Shown one piece after another: positions 61,253 through 64,000 of a stretch of DNA of 64,000 nt. A program made the position numbers and the translations under genes. The notes beneath the pieces were generated by a model. The model searched no databases. It worked only from the letters and a program-made list of their open reading frames with translations, and was not told the origin of the DNA. The DNA lies in assembly GCA_036362985.1 (NCBI GenBank), contig JAYGXS010000006.1, positions 14,816,700-14,880,699 on the forward strand, in the 5' to 3' direction. Position 1 is the stretch's first letter. Every line of letters starts with the position of its first letter. The stretch is from Ligula intestinalis (taxonomy: Eukaryota; Platyhelminthes; Cestoda; Diphyllobothriidea; Diphyllobothriidae).

Positions 61253-62638
61253 TCATTTCTTCTTTTTCTTAGGAGAGGACTTGCTCTTGTTCGATTTTCC
61301 CTTTGACTTGCCTTTGGATTTGCTTTTGGATTTGCTTTTCGGTGATTTACTTCCCTCGGCTTTCTTCTCCAACGCTGCGGCCATCGCTTCGTCGGAGAAG
61401 TCCTCGGACAGTATCTCCGGCAGCGGATCAAAACAGAGTTTCAGTTCAATTGCCCGCTCCTGCATGTAACGTCCATGGTTGGCCTCGTGTCGCTGGAAGG
61501 CCCCAAAGCCAAATATAGGGTCAGTGCACCCCGTAAAGTCTTGACGACACCAGCCGCATACCTGGGGATCGGAAGTCGTATGTGCTGCTATTATGTGCGC
61601 TTGAAGGTACCAGTCATTGCGAAAAACTTGCCAGCAAGTACCACAGGTCTGGCCACAATCAGTTGCATTGACCATAACCTCACGGCGGATCCACAAATTA
61701 GCCAGGTAATTTATTTGATGCAGATGGCCAGTTACCACGTGTATGTTAAAGGCCTTCTCTGACATGAATGCTGCTTTACAGATGGTGCAGATGCGATGAT
61801 CATACTTGATAGGCTGATCAACCGCATGTCGACAGAGTATGTGAGCCTGAAACTCCACATTGTTCGGGAAGATCTGATCGCAGAGACAACAGGAATAAGC
61901 TGCTCGTAAGTGGAACTTGGTAAGAAGGGCTCGACGTGCCAGGAGGGTATATGCCGCCGAATGATCCTCCATAAGGTGTTGGTCTAAAGCCAAAAGACCA
62001 GGTTGTATCTCCGCGTTCTCGAAGGCGCACATACGTTCCTCCTCCACCAGTTGTAGTTCCTTCTGGTACTTAATCATAGTAGCCGCATCAGCGCCTGCTG
62101 GAGGAGTTGGAACCTTCGCCGGTGGAGGCGGTGGTGGTTCCTGGAAAGTGAACTTACACAGACCACAGCAACCGGGATCTCGATTTGGCCGATGGTAGGC
62201 AATAATGTGGACGGAGAGGTCAATTCGTGAAGCAAAGGGTCGGCTTCGACAGAGCAGACACCGGTAGGGTGGGCCCAGTTTAAGGACGGACTCATGTTGG
62301 ATATATCGAATGAAATTGGCTTTCTGTTCACAACAACCATGTTTCTCGACGAACTTTATATGAATGACCCTTCTGCAGGCCCGACATTGCTGGCTGATAA
62401 CGTCATTCGGTGGGAAATGGTTCATTAGTAGGAGATGAGCCTGAACAGTGGCATAGTCCTTGAATTCACGCGAGCAAAGATAGCAGACACAGGTTGGTTC
62501 TGTCTGCATAGCAGCGTCCACTGGGGGCCCTCCATTCGAACTCTTGGATCCCTTGCCTTTCTTGGAACCCTTGCTTTTGGGCGACTTCCCCTTGGATCCC
62601 TTACTCTTCGGCGAGTTGCCCTTCTTGGATTTCGCCAT
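61253..62638 (-). CDS. C2H2 zinc-finger protein with Lys/Ser-rich tails
   Basis: A complete 461-residue frame from ATG to stop without introns. Residues 1-35 are SPKSKGSKGK-type basic repeats. The middle has about seven to eight C2H2 fingers: CYLCSREF...H-H (about 51-73), CRACRRV (86), CLLCRSRPF (127), CGLCKFTF with a proline-rich and acidic insert of about 60 residues before its His pair, CCLCDQIF, CTICKAAF, CGTCWQVF and CGWCRQDF. The last 45 residues are again SKSPKSKSKSKG repeats ending KKKKK. Linkers are not the TGEKP type, so DNA binding is uncertain; RNA or protein binding is possible. The tails look like nuclear localisation or nucleic-acid-contact segments. Specific function unknown. 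The lack of introns may indicate a retrogene or a normal single-exon gene. Confidence 0.9.
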   Translation of the reverse strand: MAKSKKGNSPKSKGSKGKSPKSKGSKKGKGSKSSNGGPPVDAAMQTEPTCVCYLCSREFKDYATVQAHLLLMNHFPPNDVISQQCRACRRVIHIKFVEKHGCCEQKANFIRYIQHESVLKLGPPYRCLLCRSRPFASRIDLSVHIIAYHRPNRDPGCCGLCKFTFQEPPPPPPAKVPTPPAGADAATMIKYQKELQLVEEERMCAFENAEIQPGLLALDQHLMEDHSAAYTLLARRALLTKFHLRAAYSCCLCDQIFPNNVEFQAHILCRHAVDQPIKYDHRICTICKAAFMSEKAFNIHVVTGHLHQINYLANLWIRREVMVNATDCGQTCGTCWQVFRNDWYLQAHIIAAHTTSDPQVCGWCRQDFTGCTDPIFGFGAFQRHEANHGRYMQERAIELKLCFDPLPEILSEDFSDEAMAAALEKKAEGSKSPKSKSKSKSKGKSKGKSNKSKSSPKKKKK

Positions 62639-63589
62639 TTACATTTGGAATGCCGAACTGCAGCCTTCAGTCCGAAATCAGGAGGATTTGCCGTTAAACT
62701 TTACCTCTCCTTAGCATTCATTATGAAGTGGAAGTTGCCCACGCCAGCAAACAACCACGTGCGCAAATTCGAAAAGTCGATACAGGAACGCAGAAAACAA
62801 GGAGTGCACGCGTGCCGACTGGAAAAGAAATTGCGCCTAAATTTTGTTTGCCTCCTTGTTTTCTAACCCTAAAGGTGCACGTTTGAAGGATAAACTCGCT
62901 CACTAGGACGTTTTCCTGTAATTGCATAGAATGAGAGATGGGCGACTCTTATCAGCCTGTGATGTTCAAAAATGGCGACCAACAACAAAATATATTGCCT
63001 CCCAAATGGGAAAATTATATTTTCTATCAAGTTGTTAGGATGACTGCTCTCTTGGTTAGAACATGTGATCCTGCGCTCTTTTGTGCCATTGGCGTTCTTA
63101 GGCGAACATCAACCTTGATTTTGTGGCTTGTGGCTTCTTTTAAAAAGGCACTAGCAGCCAAATCTCGGTCATTTCAGGTCGCACTTATATAGTCCAGCAG
63201 TTAAAGGTTCCGCACGATGCTGCTATTACCTATAACTTGCGAGAACGAACCTTTAATGAAGGTGAAAATCTATAACCTTTCTCTCTCCGGCCGATATGAA
63301 GCGTTTGAATTTATTCTTAGCTTCATCATAAAACGGGCTTTAATTTTCGGATCAGTGGTCCTGCATGAAAACCTGTTATTGCCGCCTTCGGCATAAGCTG
63401 GAGTTGCTGTATATTGTTATACATTCTTTTTCACTTCTTCTATTTTATAGATTGCTGTCGTTCACTTATGTCCAGGCCATAGCATCCAGTAAGTACGAGC
63501 GTGCATAAGGTCAAATTCTAAGTAGTAACTTAATAAATACTACTATAAATTAATGGATTTTCTGCAAAAATGTATTTTGTTTTTTTTAT
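62639..63589. other. Region upstream of the zinc-finger gene
   Basis: The promoter of the minus-strand zinc-finger gene should lie here. I found no convincing TATA box or initiator. Nothing else recognised. Confidence 0.4.
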
Positions 63590-63700
63590 CTGAAACGTTA
63601 TAGGCCGAATAAATAGCTATGTCGTTACCCTTATTGCTGAAGACGAAAATGGGCTAACGGCGAAACATCTAACAGCAGGTGTGGAAAGCATTAAGGTTCA
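63590..63700 (+). repeat. Possible PLE-type 3' end relic
   Basis: CTGAAGACG followed by GGCTAACGGCGAAACATC fits the pattern CUGANGA...GAAAC of the PLE hammerhead motifs, but AATAAA precedes rather than follows it, and the stem pairing is poor. Weak. Confidence 0.2.
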
Positions 63701-64000
63701 AAGTCTAATTAACCATAACTTTTGAGATGTCCCAGCATACTCTAACAAGTACCATAGCTGAGCTTACTGAAAAACGAGGATTCCAGTAGATAACATCTTA
63801 GCAAGATATGTCACCTCGAGTCACGCAGAACTTCCATCGAAACGTGATTTATTTTGCGCGGAGTTAAGAAACATTCAGTATTTTATTGAATGAGGTTAAG
63901 CCTCATTCACGTGCTCGTTCCGGTTTGGAAACCTCAGAGCATCTAAGTGTGGCACGCGTCCATCTCTCATAATTATGGAAAGGAACACCTTCGTACACAC
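63701..64000. other. No supported feature
   Basis: Nothing recognised at the right edge of the window. Confidence 0.5.

Noticed and set aside
61303..61518. Plus-strand frames over the zinc-finger gene
   Set aside because: Shadows of the lysine-rich repeats on the minus strand.

Overview
This is eukaryotic genomic DNA: sparse coding sequence, an intron-split ion-channel gene with good GT-AG junctions, and a heavy load of decayed retroelements. The Penelope-like elements (PLEs) with GIY-YIG domains, the family of the LINE fragment, a degenerate TTAGGG tract and the divergent slo channel together suggest a flatworm, most likely a tapeworm of the diphyllobothriid type. That species-level guess is inference.

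Two host genes are well supported. A slo/BK calcium- and voltage-gated potassium channel gene lies on the minus strand: a long exon (16418-17707) covers S0 to the start of RCK1, and the next exon (4535-4726) continues RCK1 in phase. The 11.7 kb intron between them holds a 5'-truncated PLE (5041-6702), a nearly intact composite PLE (6895-11185) with 14-bp target-site duplications, and a third PLE fragment (12500-13065), all antisense to the channel gene. The gene runs off the left edge of the window. The second gene (61253-62638, minus) is an apparently single-exon C2H2 zinc-finger protein with Lys/Ser-rich tails at both ends.

The middle of the window is repeats. About 23.2-27 kb holds PLE scraps and an interstitial telomere-like tract (24335-24570). 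From about 29.2 to 47.2 kb there is a roughly 18 kb array of a long, apparently non-coding repeat. Each unit has inverted arms around a body, and the units occur in direct and inverted order. The array is interrupted by a decayed Helitron helicase (33.3-35.5 kb), a PLE 3' end, a small inverted-repeat element and a SINE-like element. I do not recognise this repeat family; it is the best candidate for something undescribed. Further right are a decayed LINE (50810-53060), two copies of a short dispersed repeat, a palindromic pair of hammerhead-like PLE ends (53884-54206), and a broken PLE (57700-59470) containing a 10-N assembly gap flanked by identical 47-bp sequences.

Recurring themes: several PLE 3' ends carry hammerhead-ribozyme-like motifs (core CTGANGA ... 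GAAA). A small retroposon with a pentanucleotide tail (TTGAC or CTGAC) occurs twice, each time with a short target deletion and no visible target duplication. No rRNA, intact tRNA or CRISPR was seen.
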